DNA of 42,796 nt from Zopfochytrium polystomum (GCA_025765615.1 JAIVFJ010000423.1:1-42796); one strand, 5' to 3'; shown: positions 21,160-35,387, counted from the first letter of the stretch. Notes: generated from the sequence alone by a model not told the origin. Translations and numbers: made by a program.

Positions 21160-21255
21160 TTTGAGCTCTTCTGGATTCTCCACGAAACCCATGAAACACT
21201 AATGAGTTTGCTCTTGGGAAGGTTGTTGGATAGAGGGGGTGTGACGCAGCTGTAG
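21160..21255 (+). pseudogene. Duplicated terminal exon (copy of 17043-17138)
   Basis: Same 96-bp length, same CCCAG acceptor context after a T tract, and same TAG. The only protein-level change in the first block is FELFWILHETHE versus FELFQILHETHE. Upstream exons in copy 2 are diverged and I cannot thread a full gene, so this is either the end of a second paralogue or a non-functional copy. Confidence 0.45.
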
Positions 21256-21461
21256 ACGGGACGCTCGCACAGGCTTTTCAGTGTGATACGTTAAGGGCCT
21301 GTGGGACGACTTGAAAGTTGCAGCGTGCATCTCCTTTGTCTGCCTCCTCCCCCATCTGCAATTCTCATGCTGTGACTCGTTGGGCTAGGGGAGAGGGAGG
21401 GGTCCCTTCTCGTTGATTGGACATGTACTCGCCACCCACTCACTTTTTCTCTTCACCCAAG

Positions 21462-21668
21462 ATGAAAGTTCAGCCTGCGCACCCTTCCAACTCCCATCAG
21501 AACATTAGGACAAGCTCGACTGCAATGCGACAGGTGCGTTTGCCCGCCTACCCACTCACCCACTGTAGGGGACCCCGCAGCGGTGTGATTGTTGCCGTCA
21601 TCGTCTTTCTCATGCTTTTGTCCACTTCACTCAGGGACGACATTCTCCTGCGTTGGCGTTTCCTCAGG
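21462..21668 (+). CDS. Putative first coding exons downstream of copy 2
   Basis: ATG at 21462 follows CACCCAAG (possible acceptor) and reads MKVQPAHPSNSHQNIRTSST then AMRQ before a GTGCGT donor at 21534. The intron ends TTCACTCAG, and GRHSPALAFPQ follows to another GTGCGC donor. A later acceptor (ACTTCCAG, about 21924) could add AFGRVAHCGSRVVVRGCG. It is short and without homology I can name. In copy 1 the same exon has a nonsense codon. Confidence 0.25.
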
Positions 21669-22099
21669 TGCGCAAAGGGAGTGACTTCACGTAACTCAAC
21701 AGCGGCCGAGCGATGCACCTGCATCTCACTCCCTCCCCCGCCGAGCCCTCTTCCTCCGAGGTGCGCACATGCGGTGATGAAATGGCGGATGTGTTGTGAT
21801 GACGGTGGCGGGCGTTTGTTATTCCTCTTGCACCTCTCTCCTTCGTGACCCTAACCTCTCTCTCCTTGTTTCCTTTCCCCCTTCCTCTTTCTCACTTTTT
21901 TTTTTTTTTTCTCTGACTTCCAGGCGTTTGGCCGTGTGGCGCATTGCGGGTCGCGGGTGGTAGTGCGTGGCTGTGGCTTTCTCGTTACTTTTTCGTCGTT
22001 TACCCTTTCTTTGCGGCCCCTTTCTGTTGCGCACGCGAGCTCCCTTTCCCTTTCTCATTTCCCTTGCACTCTCTGTGTCTCTTTTTCACTTTCTTTCTT

Positions 22100-23087
22100 T
22101 CACGCTCTGTCTCTCCGCTTTCCAGCACCGTCACACCACGGTCCTCGTCGGTCGAAGCTGCGGCACGTTGACGCCACCGCCGCCGTCGTACGGAGACGCG
22201 CGTCGCTCCCCCTGACACATACGGCGCTGCCAGCAGGTCCGAAGTCGTCGTCATCGACGTTGTCGTCCTCTTCGGCCGTCCGTCTTGCGCCGGCACTGCT
22301 TCTGGTGCGTGGTGCCACCTTTCCGATCCTGCCCTCAAAATTGTCGCAAAACGCCAAAGGATTGTCCGTCGCGGCGGGCGGTTGTCAGATAGACGACGAG
22401 CGAGAGCCACCATGTCCGTTGCCGCGTAGTAGTTATCCTTGTCCTGCCACTCGTCAAGGGCATGCAGCATGTTCGGTTGCGTGAGTTCCCGCTGCAGTGC
22501 ACTTAGCACCCGCACATCTCCGTTGCAGCCGCGGCGGCGGCGGGCAGGCGTCGCCATCGCGGCGCTCGGTGTCACGGTAGGTGATCTTGATGTGATGGGG
22601 TAACCCGACGCAGCGACGACGGCGTGGTTGGGGCTGTAGCCAAGGATGCGGTCGATGTGGTAGGCGTCGAATTGCAGCGAGGTGCGGAGGGCGTGGCGGA
22701 CGACGCAGCGCGCTTTGAATGTGTTTGCGTCGTCGAAGACAGTTCGGAAGCGGTGTCTCACAGCTCGAGCGCGTGGAGCGTCCTCGATGGAGGCCAGCGG
22801 AATCTGCTCTGCCTGGGGCCCTTGGTGCGGTGGGGAGTGGTGCCGAGACCGCTCAGCCGACGACATAGACGACACTGTGGAAACGTTGGTGGAGCGGGGA
22901 AGCCGTTCCCTCACTGTTGGTGTCCATTTCATGTTTTCAAAGGACGGGTTGTTCCCGGCGAACCTGGCGGGGTCGGAGAAACCGCCGTCTCATTTGGGGA
23001 GTGTGCCAGGCGGAAAGGTTGACGGCCCGTGTTTGCGGGCGTGTGCATGTGCGAAGGCTCTGGCGGTGAGGCTGGTGGGGTGGACAT
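22100..23087 (-). CDS. Unrecognised protein, interrupted
   Basis: The ATG at 23087-23085 starts MSTPPASPPEPSHMHTPANT. After a slip near 22990 the frame reads GFSDPARFAGNNPSFENMKW and RLPRSTNVSTVSSMSSAERS. A structured part follows: FRTVFDDANTFKARCVVRHA and LRTSLQFDAYHIDRILGYSP. A further slip near 22600 allows HHIKITYRDTERRDGDA, then LSALQRELTQPNMLHALDEW and DNYYAATDMVALARRLSD. An acidic tail (EEDDNVDDDDFGPAG) lies near 22270. The folded region is convincing as protein, but I recognise no family. At least two frame changes are required. Confidence 0.45.
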
Positions 23088-23359
23088 GGCCGTAAACAAC
23101 GATGAGTGTGAGAAGGATATGAGGGGCGATGCGGAGTTCGTTGTTGCAGCGGTTGTGGTGGTGTAGTTGTTGTTAATGTTGACTGCCTGGGACGAGTGCG
23201 TGGGCAGTCTCTGACGTGGGCACCAGCGGGACGAGATCTGCGAGGAGCACGAGGACGAGGACTTGGACGAGGAGGAGGAACAGTGGAAAAAAGAGAGGGG
23301 GTGGGAGAGCGTTGACGACAACGGGGGCTGCTGTGCGCAGGCATCGACCACTGTTGTAA

Positions 23360-24407
<1,048 letters not shown>

Positions 24408-25203
24408 TCACCCCTCCCTCCTCAACACATACACCAAACTATCCTTAATACCCGGCACCACAAACTCGCACGCGCCCGCCTCGCAGAACCTGTACTTTTC
24501 GTAAAACCGCCGCGCCCGCGCGTTGCCCGTCCACACCGTGAGCCAGACCGTTGGGGCGGCGGCGGCGGCGGCGGCGGCGGCGGCACGATTTCCGTCGCCG
24601 TCGCCGTTGGAAGGAGGAGGACGGTACGCGAGCGCCGTCTCCATGAGCACGTCCATCAGCGCGCGCCCCGGCGCCGGAGCCGTGGTGCGTGGCGTCGACG
24701 TAGAGTCGCTTGATCTCGACGAAGTGACCGGCGGCGTCGTCGTCGGTGGCTGCTGCTGCCGCCGCTTGCGGTCGCCGTCGTCGTCGGCGTCGGTGTCGGG
24801 GGGCCTGCTGCGCCGGCGGACCGTGCCAAAGCCGAACGGCAGCTGCTTGCTGCCGCTGGCCGTCGTCGTCGTCGGGACCGGTTCCAGCAGGGGTAGGGTG
24901 AGGCACGGCGAGGAAGGTGGAAAAGTCCGGGTCGAGCAGGTCCGCGCGCATCCGCTCTGCCGAGTACGTGGCGCGCGAAAAGGCGTCGAGGTCGGCGCTG
25001 GAGTAGAGGTGGCCGAATGTGGCGACAAAGGTGCGGGCGGCCATGGCGCCGAGGGCCGCGGCGTCGTCGGGGCGAGCCGCACGGATCGTGAACGAAGAGG
25101 AGGAGGAGGAGGAAGAGGAAGTAGGAAGAAGAAGAAGAAGAAGAAGCGGTCGTGGCATCGACACGGTCGGCGTGGCCGGTTGCTGTGGTGGTGGGGCGGA
25201 CAT
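24408..25203 (-). CDS. GNAT-family N-acetyltransferase
   Basis: Transfers acetyl from acetyl-CoA to an amine; the substrate cannot be told from sequence. The ATG at 25203 gives a low-complexity N-terminus (Leu7 and Ser9 runs). The GNAT fold then follows: FTIRAARPDDAAALGAMAAR (strand 1/helix 1), TFVATFGHLYSSADLDAFSR, PFGFGTVRR (strand 3) and EIKRLYVDATHHGSGAGRAL, with the acetyl-CoA pyrophosphate loop H-x-G-x-GAGRAL. Then come LMETALAYR, PTVWLTVWTGNARARRFYEK (strand 5 and the N-x-x-A-x-x-FYEK helix) and FVVPGIKDSLVYVLRREG, TGA at 24408. The layout resembles bacterial PaiA/RimI-like enzymes. Two low-complexity inserts (Arg/Asp/Gln block near 24730-24830; poly-Ala near 24550-24580) interrupt the fold in loops. 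Several frame switches are present, including an extra G in a GGGG run just before the RALMDV segment (about 24666). Confidence 0.82.
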
Positions 25204-25205
25204 AT

Positions 25206-25220
25206 GCGTGCGTGTGTGTG

Positions 25221-25262
<42 letters not shown>
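25206..25262. repeat. (GT)n directly upstream of the GNAT start
   Basis: GT tract with two GTGC interruptions, starting 3 nt from the minus-strand ATG at 25203. It is (CA)n on the transcribed strand and almost certainly lies in the 5' leader or core promoter. Confidence 0.95.
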
Positions 25263-25411
25263 GTGTTTTTTATTAATATCATTGGCGGCGAAGGGAATCA
25301 CGTCTCGCATCGGATCAAAAGAAACTTTTATGTAACTCAATAAATGGACCATTTTGGCTGTTTACCCATCGCGCTGCTTTGGGCAGAAGCAGCGGGGTTT
25401 CAAAGGCGCCA

Positions 25412-25455
<44 letters not shown>

Positions 25456-26240
25456 CAAACCCTTTACGCCGTTCACCAGTCAAAACAACACAGCTTCTCG
25501 TCATTTTTTTTATATGTATTTTTTTTTTCTTTTTTTTGTTTTTTTTTTTTTTTTCTCTCGCACACAACCCATAAATCACACGTCCGCGTCTAGCGCCAGC
25601 GCGTCAAACCCTGGTTAAGCCTAAAAACGGCAAACCTAACATGCAAAGAGAGAAAAAAAGGAAAAAAAAAAAAAAACAGAAATGGACTGAATCTTCGAGT
25701 AACCCTCTTTTTGCAAGACTTCTTGCAGTAGTCCTAAAACAGAAGTTGATTAATAGGTTCGCATATTCGCAAGTTCAAAGTGTGGATCTACACATCGCGT
25801 GTTGGTGTGATTTTTCTGCAGTTCCCAAGAAGTCAGAGCAGTTCAACAAGTTGCAAATGATTTCCCAAACATAAAAATGACTCCCAAGAGCCGCCCCATC
25901 CCGTCTGTTCCCGTCGCGGCCATGCCGCCCCCGGTCCCTAGACACACCCCTGCGTAAGAATTGCAGTTGTCTGTTTGCAAGTCCGTCCGTTACCCCCTAG
26001 TGAACATATATTTCGTTTTTCGGATGTTTCTTGTGTTTGATGTTTCAAGGGAGCAGAGAGAGGGAGAGAGAGAAAGGGAGAGAGAGAGAGATAGAGAGAG
26101 CGAGGAGAGCGAGGAGGGCAGCCGAGAGGAAACGGACAGACAGAGAGGTTACATGATGGGAAATGACTATAGGTAAAAAGGGGGAGCAGGTGGAAGAAGG
26201 ACAAGCTGCAAGACAAACGACGAATGACGAAGAGAAAGGA

Positions 26241-26338
<98 letters not shown>

Positions 26339-26887
26339 AGAGAGGGCAGAGGGCAAAGGGCAGAGGGCATCGGTGGTGTCTGAAACAGCACAAAAAAAAA
26401 AAAAAAAAAAAAAAGAAAAAAGCACGGTCAGCGGTTTGCGCAGCCTAACATTGCGCCAAAAGTGGTCGAGCAGCTGTGTGTGTGTTTTTTTTTGTTTTTT
26501 TTTTTTTTTTTTGGTTTATTGTTGTTGTTGTTGTTGTTGTTTTTTGGTTGGGTGTGAGTGGTTGGTTGGTTCGTGGGTTTGGATGAGTTATTTTTGGCAA
26601 AGGAAGGAACAAGTTGCTCACTCACTCTCTCACTCACTCGCTCGCTGCCACTCGCTGTCACTCACTATCACTCACTTACTCACTCTCCCCCGCGTTCAGT
26701 TCACTCTCACTCACCGTCTCTTTTGCCGCCATTTCCCTGACGCGCTGCATCTGCATCGTGTGCTGGGCAGGAGAGACAGAGCGAGTGAGAGAGAGATGGA
26801 AGGGGTGTGTGAGCGAGTGGTCGTTTTCGCACAACAAACACAAACACAAACAAAAAACAAAAAACCAAAAAAAAATACAAAATAAAC
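25263..26887. other. Non-genic interval, homopolymers and (GA)n
   Basis: Holds a 42-nt A tract (25412-25453), T tracts at 25504-25553, (GA)n at 26058-26110 and 26245-26343, a 22-nt A tract at 26391 and (GTT)n at 26519-26540. A 77-residue plus-strand frame at 25641-25874 ends SEQFNKLQMISQT and is weakly protein-like, but nothing supports it. Confidence 0.55.
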
Positions 26888-29150
<2,263 letters not shown>

Positions 29151-29188
29151 AAATAAATAAATAAATAAATAAATAAAAGCTCACCTCG

Positions 29189-31973
29189 CTATCCCCTTGA
29201 ACCCCCCGCCGCCGCCCGCCACCTCAGCACAATCAAATACTGGCCCGGGTCCGCCGCGCCGTTCCTGTTGCTCGCGCTCACCACTTCCTGCAAAAACGGG
29301 TCCCAGTTCAACGCGGAACGCACCCGCGCGGGAAGGTCCGCTTCGGAGAGGTACTGGGACTTGACGGAGCCGGGCGCCGGCGCCGGCGGGGACGAGGAGG
29401 ATGAGGATGAGGATGCGGGTACGGGTAAGGGTAAGGCGGGTTGCTGCCAGCCGGTGCGGCTGAGGGCGACATGGAGGAGAGCGAGGAGAGGGAGGAAGAG
29501 GAGGATGAGGAGGAGGAGGACGAGGAAAGGGAGGATGCAGATGAAGTCGACGCCGACGTCGTCGACGTCGGTGCGACGATCGAGTTGAACGTGGCCCGTC
29601 CCGCCCCCCGCCGCGGTTTGCTGCAGCTGCAGAAGAAGACTCTCGCTCGCGCTTCGCCCCGCCGCCGCCAGACCCCACCGCCGCCGCCGCCGCCGCCGCT
29701 CCCTCTCCCTCTCCGTTCGGCGGCTCCTCCGCCTCCGCCTCCACCTTGCGCTTCTTCTTCCGCTCCGTCTTGACACCAGCTGCACCACCCTCGTCTTCGG
29801 CCGCCGCAGCCGACGACCGCCGCTGCCGCGCCGGTCGCGTCGGCGTCGGCGTCGGCGACGACGGCGACGGGCACTTGTCGGACCGGACCCGCTTGGCGCG
29901 GTACGCTGGTATTGTTTGTTTGGTTGTTTGTTTGGTTTTTTTTTTTTTTTTGATTTTTTTTTTGATGTGTTAATGTTCGTATGTGAGACCCAACGAAGCA
30001 AGGAAAGGAAAGAACGCACGACACACACACACAGACAGAATAACACATCATCACACACACTCACCCTCCTGCACGTCGCCACGGTACGCCTCATGCGGAT
30101 CGTACGTCGGGTCCGTCCGCTTCCGCTTCTTGCCGCTCCCGTTCCCTCCACCGCCGCTCCGCCGCGGCCGCCGCCGTCCGCCCCGCGCCACCACCACCAC
30201 CGTCGTCGTCATCGTCGTCATAGTCCGCACCACCCCCGCCGTCATCATCGTCGTCGTCGTCGTCGTCGTCCTCGCCGTCCTCGCGCTTGTAAGCGACGTC
30301 GTCGCCGTCGTCCGTCGGACTATATGTCGACTTCGTAGCCGCCGTCCCCGCTGCCGTCGCGTCTTCGTACACGCCAACGTCGTACCCTCCGTCGTCGTCG
30401 TCGTCAAACTCGTCATAGTAGTTGTGCTCGCCCGAATCCCCCCTTCTCCCCTCCTCTTCCGCCCCTGCCGCGTCCACCGCCGCACTTCGGCTCCGACAAG
30501 CTCGCAATGACCGCCAGCGCGTTGAGGCTCGTCGCCGCCGCCGCCGCCGCCGCCCGTTTCGACTTGAGCGGCGGCCGACGCCGCCGCGCTGCTGCTGCTG
30601 CCCCGCCCGTCTCGTCTGCCGCCGCGTCCTGCCGCCCAAGAAGCTGCGCGAGCACGTGCGCGGGGAGTTCCGGCTTGCCGCCGATCTTGCGGTAGTACTT
30701 CTCGAGCACCGTCGGATCCTATATTTTTTTTTTTTTTTTTTTTGATTTTTGTGATACGTGAGACGTGTGTGTGATTTGCAGAGGTTTACACACGCAAGCC
30801 CCCCACGCACCGATCTCTTCTCCCTCTCACCTGAAAGTTCTCCTCCGGCTCCCACGTGTCGTCGCCGGCGCCCCACCCTTTCCACCGCACCCGGTACTTT
30901 ACGATAAACTCGCCGTCCTCGCGCTCGTCCACCCAGTCGTGCGACACTATCTTTTCCACAACGTACACGTCGTTGGCCCGCCGTTGGCGTCCTTTGCCGC
31001 CGCCGCCGCCGACTCCGCCGAGTCGCCGCCGTCGAAGCGGCTCGCCGTCAGGTCCGACCCCGAGTTCCGCGAGGAGACGCGGCACGGCCGGAGGGCCAGA
31101 AGGTAGTAACCCTTTCTCCTTCAGCTCGCGCATCATCTTGTACTTTGCGAGCCGCGCCGCCGTCGCCGTCGCCGGCGCTCACGCCCGGTTTGCCTGGCGC
31201 CGGCCTTCGCCCGGGGCTTTCTGGTCGAAGACGACGACGACGAGGAAGAGGAGGAAGACTTTTTCGGCCGGCGCGCCGGTGTTGTTGTCGTCGTCGAAGT
31301 GGTCGCCGGCGGCGGGCGGCGGCGGCGCCTCGACGGTGGTTGGTGGTGGTGGAGTCACCGGCGCCCGCATCCGCGCCGCAGAGTGGCGCGTCGTCGTCGT
31401 CGTCGTCTGCGCGCGCTTCCGCCCCGTCCCCCGTCGTCGTCTCAGTCGCGTCGTCCTCCCGCCGCCGCATCAGCACATCGCCGCCGGCCCCGTCGTCGTC
31501 GTCACCAATGCCGTTGCCACCGCCGCCGCCGCCCAGTGCAGCGCCCATGACGGCGTCTACAACGCGGGTGCCCCCGGATCGACCGGATCCGCCCCGTCCG
31601 CGTCCGCGGGTCCTGCTTCGGAAACGCCTCCCCCGTCGCCGCCGCCGGTGGCCGTGCTGCGCGGGATCGCAAACGACGGCCAGCGGCGGCGGCGCCGTAC
31701 CCCTCCCGTCGCCAACGGCAAACCCACACCCCCGCCACCGCCACCACCACCACCCCTGCCACTAGCTCTGCCGACCGCGTTCATGTCCAGAACGTCCTCC
31801 AGCTGCAGCGTCGCGGGGTTCCCCGCGTCCACCAAAGCTGCCGACGGCGAACGCGACAACAATGGTGGCGGCGGCGTCGGCGACGACGGGAAGGGCACCG
31901 TGTGCGACGCGGAGCTGTCGTCTTGATGCGGTGCCAAAGAGCTGCTGCTGCTGCTGCTGCCGCCGTTAGGCAT
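29189..31973 (-). CDS. Chromodomain (HP1/CBX-like) protein
   Basis: Binds methylated histone tails in the nucleus, by family knowledge. The chromodomain starts in the exon ending at 30831: VYVVEKIVSHDWVDEREDGE, YRVRWKGWGAGDDTWEPEEN, FQ. It continues in phase after a 112-bp intron (30719-30830) with DPTVLEKYYRKIGGKPELP. The aromatic-cage positions Tyr (VYVV), Trp and Trp (RWKGW) are present. A second intron (29906-30064) joins QEG to YRAKRVRSDKCPS, followed by a basic KTERKKKRKVEAEAEE segment (likely nuclear signal). The C-terminus, WDPFLQEVVSASNRN ... GQYLIVLRWR, TGA at 29189, could be a degenerate chromo-shadow-like fold. The start at 31973 (MPNGGSSSS) follows a pyrimidine tract and AG; an upstream ATG at 32123 is in the same frame. 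Regions outside the chromodomain are Gly/Ser/Asp/Arg low complexity from CGN repeats and contain several frame breaks. Confidence 0.82.
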
Positions 31974-32119
31974 CTGCGGAGATGGTGGCGTGAAAGAAGA
32001 GGAAGAAGAAAAAGAAGAAGAGGAGGTGGTGGAGGACGAAGATGCAAGGATTCGGCAAACGACGGAAGCGATTGGAGCGAGGGTGCCGGCGCGTCCTCCT
32101 CGTCCGAGCGACGGCGGCA

Positions 32120-34742
32120 CCACCCTCGCCGTCTCCCTGCCTCTTCCCTGTCATCATCGTGGTCGTCATCGTCACATCGTCATCATCGTCATCGCCATCG
32201 CCATCATCATTCGCTCGAACCGCCCTTCCCTCCTTCTCCTCCCCCTTCCCCACGCCCTCACCCTCCGCGTCCGGCCCCGCTCTCCGCGCCACCGCCCTCC
32301 TCTTTTTCCCCCGCACCACCCCGGCTCTCCACCGCGCCTGCTCCTTCTTCTTCTTCTTCCTCTCCGCCGCCGCCGCCGCCGCCGCGCCGCCGCCGCCGCC
32401 GCCGCGCGCTGCCGCTTGTGCTCCACCCGCGCTGCCTCGGCCCGCCACGAAAAACCCGGGCGGCTTGAACCCGAGCAGCAGCCGCCCGTCGTTGGCCATC
32501 CAGAGTATCAGGTTCGCCGCGCGGTACACGTCGGCCGTGCCACGCGCGGCGTGAGGAATCGCGAGACAGCGCGTATCTTAGTTGTTTTTTTTTGTTTTTT
32601 TTTTTTTTTTGAACGGTCGAGCGGGCGATGTGGAAAGCCATATGAGAGAGTGGCTCAGTCAGAGTACTTGTATGTGTGTGTGTGTGCGTGTGTGTGTTTG
32701 TGTGAAGAAGTGAAAACTACACCCACATTCGCAAATCGACCACGCCGACCACTCAAACTCCTTCGGGTCCGCGTCCTCTGGCAGCTTCAGCATCAATACC
32801 CTTTCGATCGGCACGCGCTCTGCGAGGTACCGCACCGCCGAGTACGGCTCCTGCACCTGCGCAATCTTGTACATGCCCGAGAGGATCTTTTTTTATTTTT
32901 TTTATTTTTTTTTTTTTTTTTGGAAAAAGCGCGAGAGGTGGGGCGCAAAAAGTCGACGAGGGCGCGGGAGGAAGGGTGTTACCGAACACCCCAGTTGAAA
33001 AATATTTTGCACGTCAGACAACTAGGGTTCACAGAGAACAACAAGCAAACACGCAAGATTTGTTACCTGCAGCGGTTTCGGCAACACGCTGGGGAACACC
33101 AGTCCCGGGCGTCGCAAAGCCGCAGGTTCTTGGTGAGGTGGATGGTCTGAAAGTGTTTCGTGTGGCCGGGGGTGCTTGACGTCGAGACGACCTTCCTGCT
33201 CATGATGCGTTCATCAGCGACGACTTGCCAACGTTCCTTTGGGTGGGAATAGTCAAAGAAAAAAAAAGGGATGGGGGACGTTAGCGGTTTTGGGATGGTT
33301 CGCTCGCACTTGAAAGCGTTGAAGGTCTTACGGGTGTCCAACGAGGCCGATGGTGACGAGGCCCTCAGCCGCTACCACATCCTCCGGCGAGGTTGCAGCC
33401 TCCGATGCTTTCGATGCACAGAAATATAAAAGTGAGTGCTACAACAGCCAGCCTTTCAACGCTGGGGAAAAATAAAATAAAATAAAATAAACAGAAAACA
33501 CACCTGGGTCGTCATCCTCACTTTGCTCTGCTCCGCCTCCTCTTCCACCCTTTCCTCAAACCCCATCATCCCCCTCCCCCTCTTCCCGCCCCTTCTTCCT
33601 CGACCTCATCATCGCCCTTTCCAGCTCCTCCTCCGCCTCCACCCTCCGCCGCTCCTCCTCTACCGCCGCATCTTGGCCTCCTCCGACGCAATCAACGCGT
33701 TCCAGTCCACGTCGACCTTCTTCTTGTTCTCCGCCCCAACGCTCGCCTGCGCGCTACGTCGCGGCACGCCTTGAGCACCGCGGAAACCCCGACCGCGGAT
33801 GTACCGCGCCATCGTCTTTGGGATGCGCTTGCGCGTCGGTTGGGTGTGCGGAAACCGCTTTGGCGAGGGGGTCGGCGTTGGCGTTTTCGTTGTTGTTGCC
33901 GTTGTCGTCGTCGTCGTCGCCGTCGTCGTTCCGAGGACGAGACGCCAATCTGGGCTTCGCGGGGGTATACGCTAAAGGAGGCAAGGTGGAGTTCGGGGTA
34001 GAGAGACTTGAAGTTGGATTTCCAGGCGGCGAGAGTTTCCGGGTCGACGAGGTCAATCTGACGGTTTGTTGGAGGGTGAGCTGCTGTGAAGAGAGAGTGA
34101 CATCTGTGGAGGGGGTCTGCACGCACCTTGTTGAAAACGAGAACGAGGCTTTTCTTCATCTCATTGACGACATGGTTGTAGAGTGTTGGTGGAAAGTGCA
34201 GAATCGGGTGGCGCGAGTCGACCACAAAGAGAACAATGTCGCTGTGCGAAGGAGTGCAGCAAAGTCAGGAACGTACCAAACATACAACCCAGCAAGAAAG
34301 TAAAAGCTCACGAGATCTCAACGACGCGCCAGAGCTGCCTCCACACCTCCAAGTTGTGCTCAAAGTAGCTGAGCTGCTCTGCGGGCCAGCGGTCGTACAC
34401 GCGACCCATCCACGCTGCAAACTCCGCCTCTTCCCGCGACTCCAACGTCTCCTTCGATTCGCCCGGCGACCACGGCGGGCGCTTTGGAAAGTCGATGACG
34501 GCGCCGTTCGGGTACAAGTCGTCCATGCCGATTTCCAGCGCCGTCTGTTCACATGGGAGTACAGCAAAGTGAGCGTTTTGAACGCACATTGGGATCGGGG
34601 TGAAAAGTGGGGAAAGTAATCAAACCGGAGGAACTCGCTTCAGCGGCATCCGGCTCGCCCTCTTCCGCTCCTCGATCTCGGCCGACGTCAGCTTGGCAAT
34701 CACCGACACGAGCCTTTCCTCCGAATTCGATTTGCGCGCCAT
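32120..34742 (-). CDS. GNL1: GNL1-like circularly permuted GTPase
   Basis: GTP-binding protein of the YlqF/HSR1-MMR1 group; relatives act in nucleoli or ribosome biogenesis. Exons (minus): N-terminal part from ATG 34742 (LTSAEIEERKRASRMPLKRV); 34544-34312 (DFPKRPPWS; QLSYFEHNLEVWRQLWR); 34241-34127 (VDSRHPILHFPPTLYNHVV, ending in NK); 34057 to about 33504 (IDLVDPETLAAWKSNFKSLY, then a charged VDVDWNALIASEEAKMR region); 33407-33332 and 33236-33067 (GLVGHP|NVGKSSLMNA P-loop, TPGHTKHFQ, then a DxPG G3 site); 32886-32727 (YKIAQVQEPYSAVRYLAERV); 32576 onward (DVYRAANLILWMANDGRLL; GFKPPGF). The order G4 (NK-ID), G1, G3 is the circular permutation typical of the family. One-base losses near 33206, 33110 and 32542 break the frame exactly at conserved motifs. 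The C-terminus downstream of GFKPPGF is low-complexity and its stop is uncertain. The N-terminus probably has a further exon ending at 34821 before a GTGAGT donor. Confidence 0.87.
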
Positions 34743-35387
34743 TACCGGGATCTTTCGCGTCAGCCAACCATGCTTTAAGTCACAAACCCTCAATTCCCCC
34801 ATCGAAACAGGTCGACTCACCGGTGCGCCTCGCTCTTCCCCCTCACCTCCGCCGCCACCGATGCGGACCCGCGCGGATCGCCGCCGGGCCACAACGTCTT
34901 GGCGCACCGCGCGTGGCCGCGCTGCGCCGCCGCCGCCGTCCGCGGGCTTCCCGCTCTGCGTGCGGCGGCGCGAGCGGGGGCCGTGCGCGCCGCCCGCGCC
35001 GTCGTGGGCGGCGGAAGCGCGGTGGGTGTGGGTGTGGTTGTGGTTGTGGTTGTGGTTGCTGTTGTTGTTGTTGTTGTTGGTGTTGTGAGTGTGGTTGTGG
35101 CGGTGGTGGTTGCGGTGGCTGTCAGCTGCTGCGCCGTCGGGCGACCCCGCCGCCGCATCATTGTTGCCGTCTTTGCCGGCGGAGGTGGCAATGGCGCTGG
35201 CCCCGTCAACGTCCCCGTCGACCGCGATGGTGGTGGTGTCGTCATTGTCCACGCCACGGTCATCGCCGTCCTCGCCGTCCTCGCCGTCCTCGCCGTCACT
35301 GCCGGTCGAGGGCAAGTTGCTGCTGCTGCTGCTTGCAGTTGCTGGTGCGAGTGGTTGCGCTCGCGCGCGTTCAGGGCCAGCTGTTTT

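Larger units (their letters stand above)
20297..21635. repeat. Segmental direct duplication, copy 2
   Basis: Partner of 16370-17517. It contains the expanded GATGAC tract, a diverged middle, a 96-bp copy of the last exon (21160-21255) and an intact ATG exon at 21462. It ends at the splice acceptor AG at about 21633, after which the sequence is unrelated to copy 1. Confidence 0.9.

Noticed and set aside
24523..25335. Long plus-strand ORF (~270 codons) over the acetyltransferase
   Set aside because: Arg/Gly/Val-rich complement of the GNAT gene; the minus strand carries clear family motifs.
29417..29440. Telomere-like GGGTAAGGGTAAGG
   Set aside because: Only two or three units, inside the last exon of the chromodomain gene, where they encode a Pro-Tyr repeat on the minus strand. 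No array and no end-of-sequence context.
30855..33150. Several plus-strand ORFs of 180-390 codons over the chromodomain and GNL1 genes
   Set aside because: Complement shadows of GC-rich CGN/CCN repeats, with runs of Arg, Pro and Ser and no motif.
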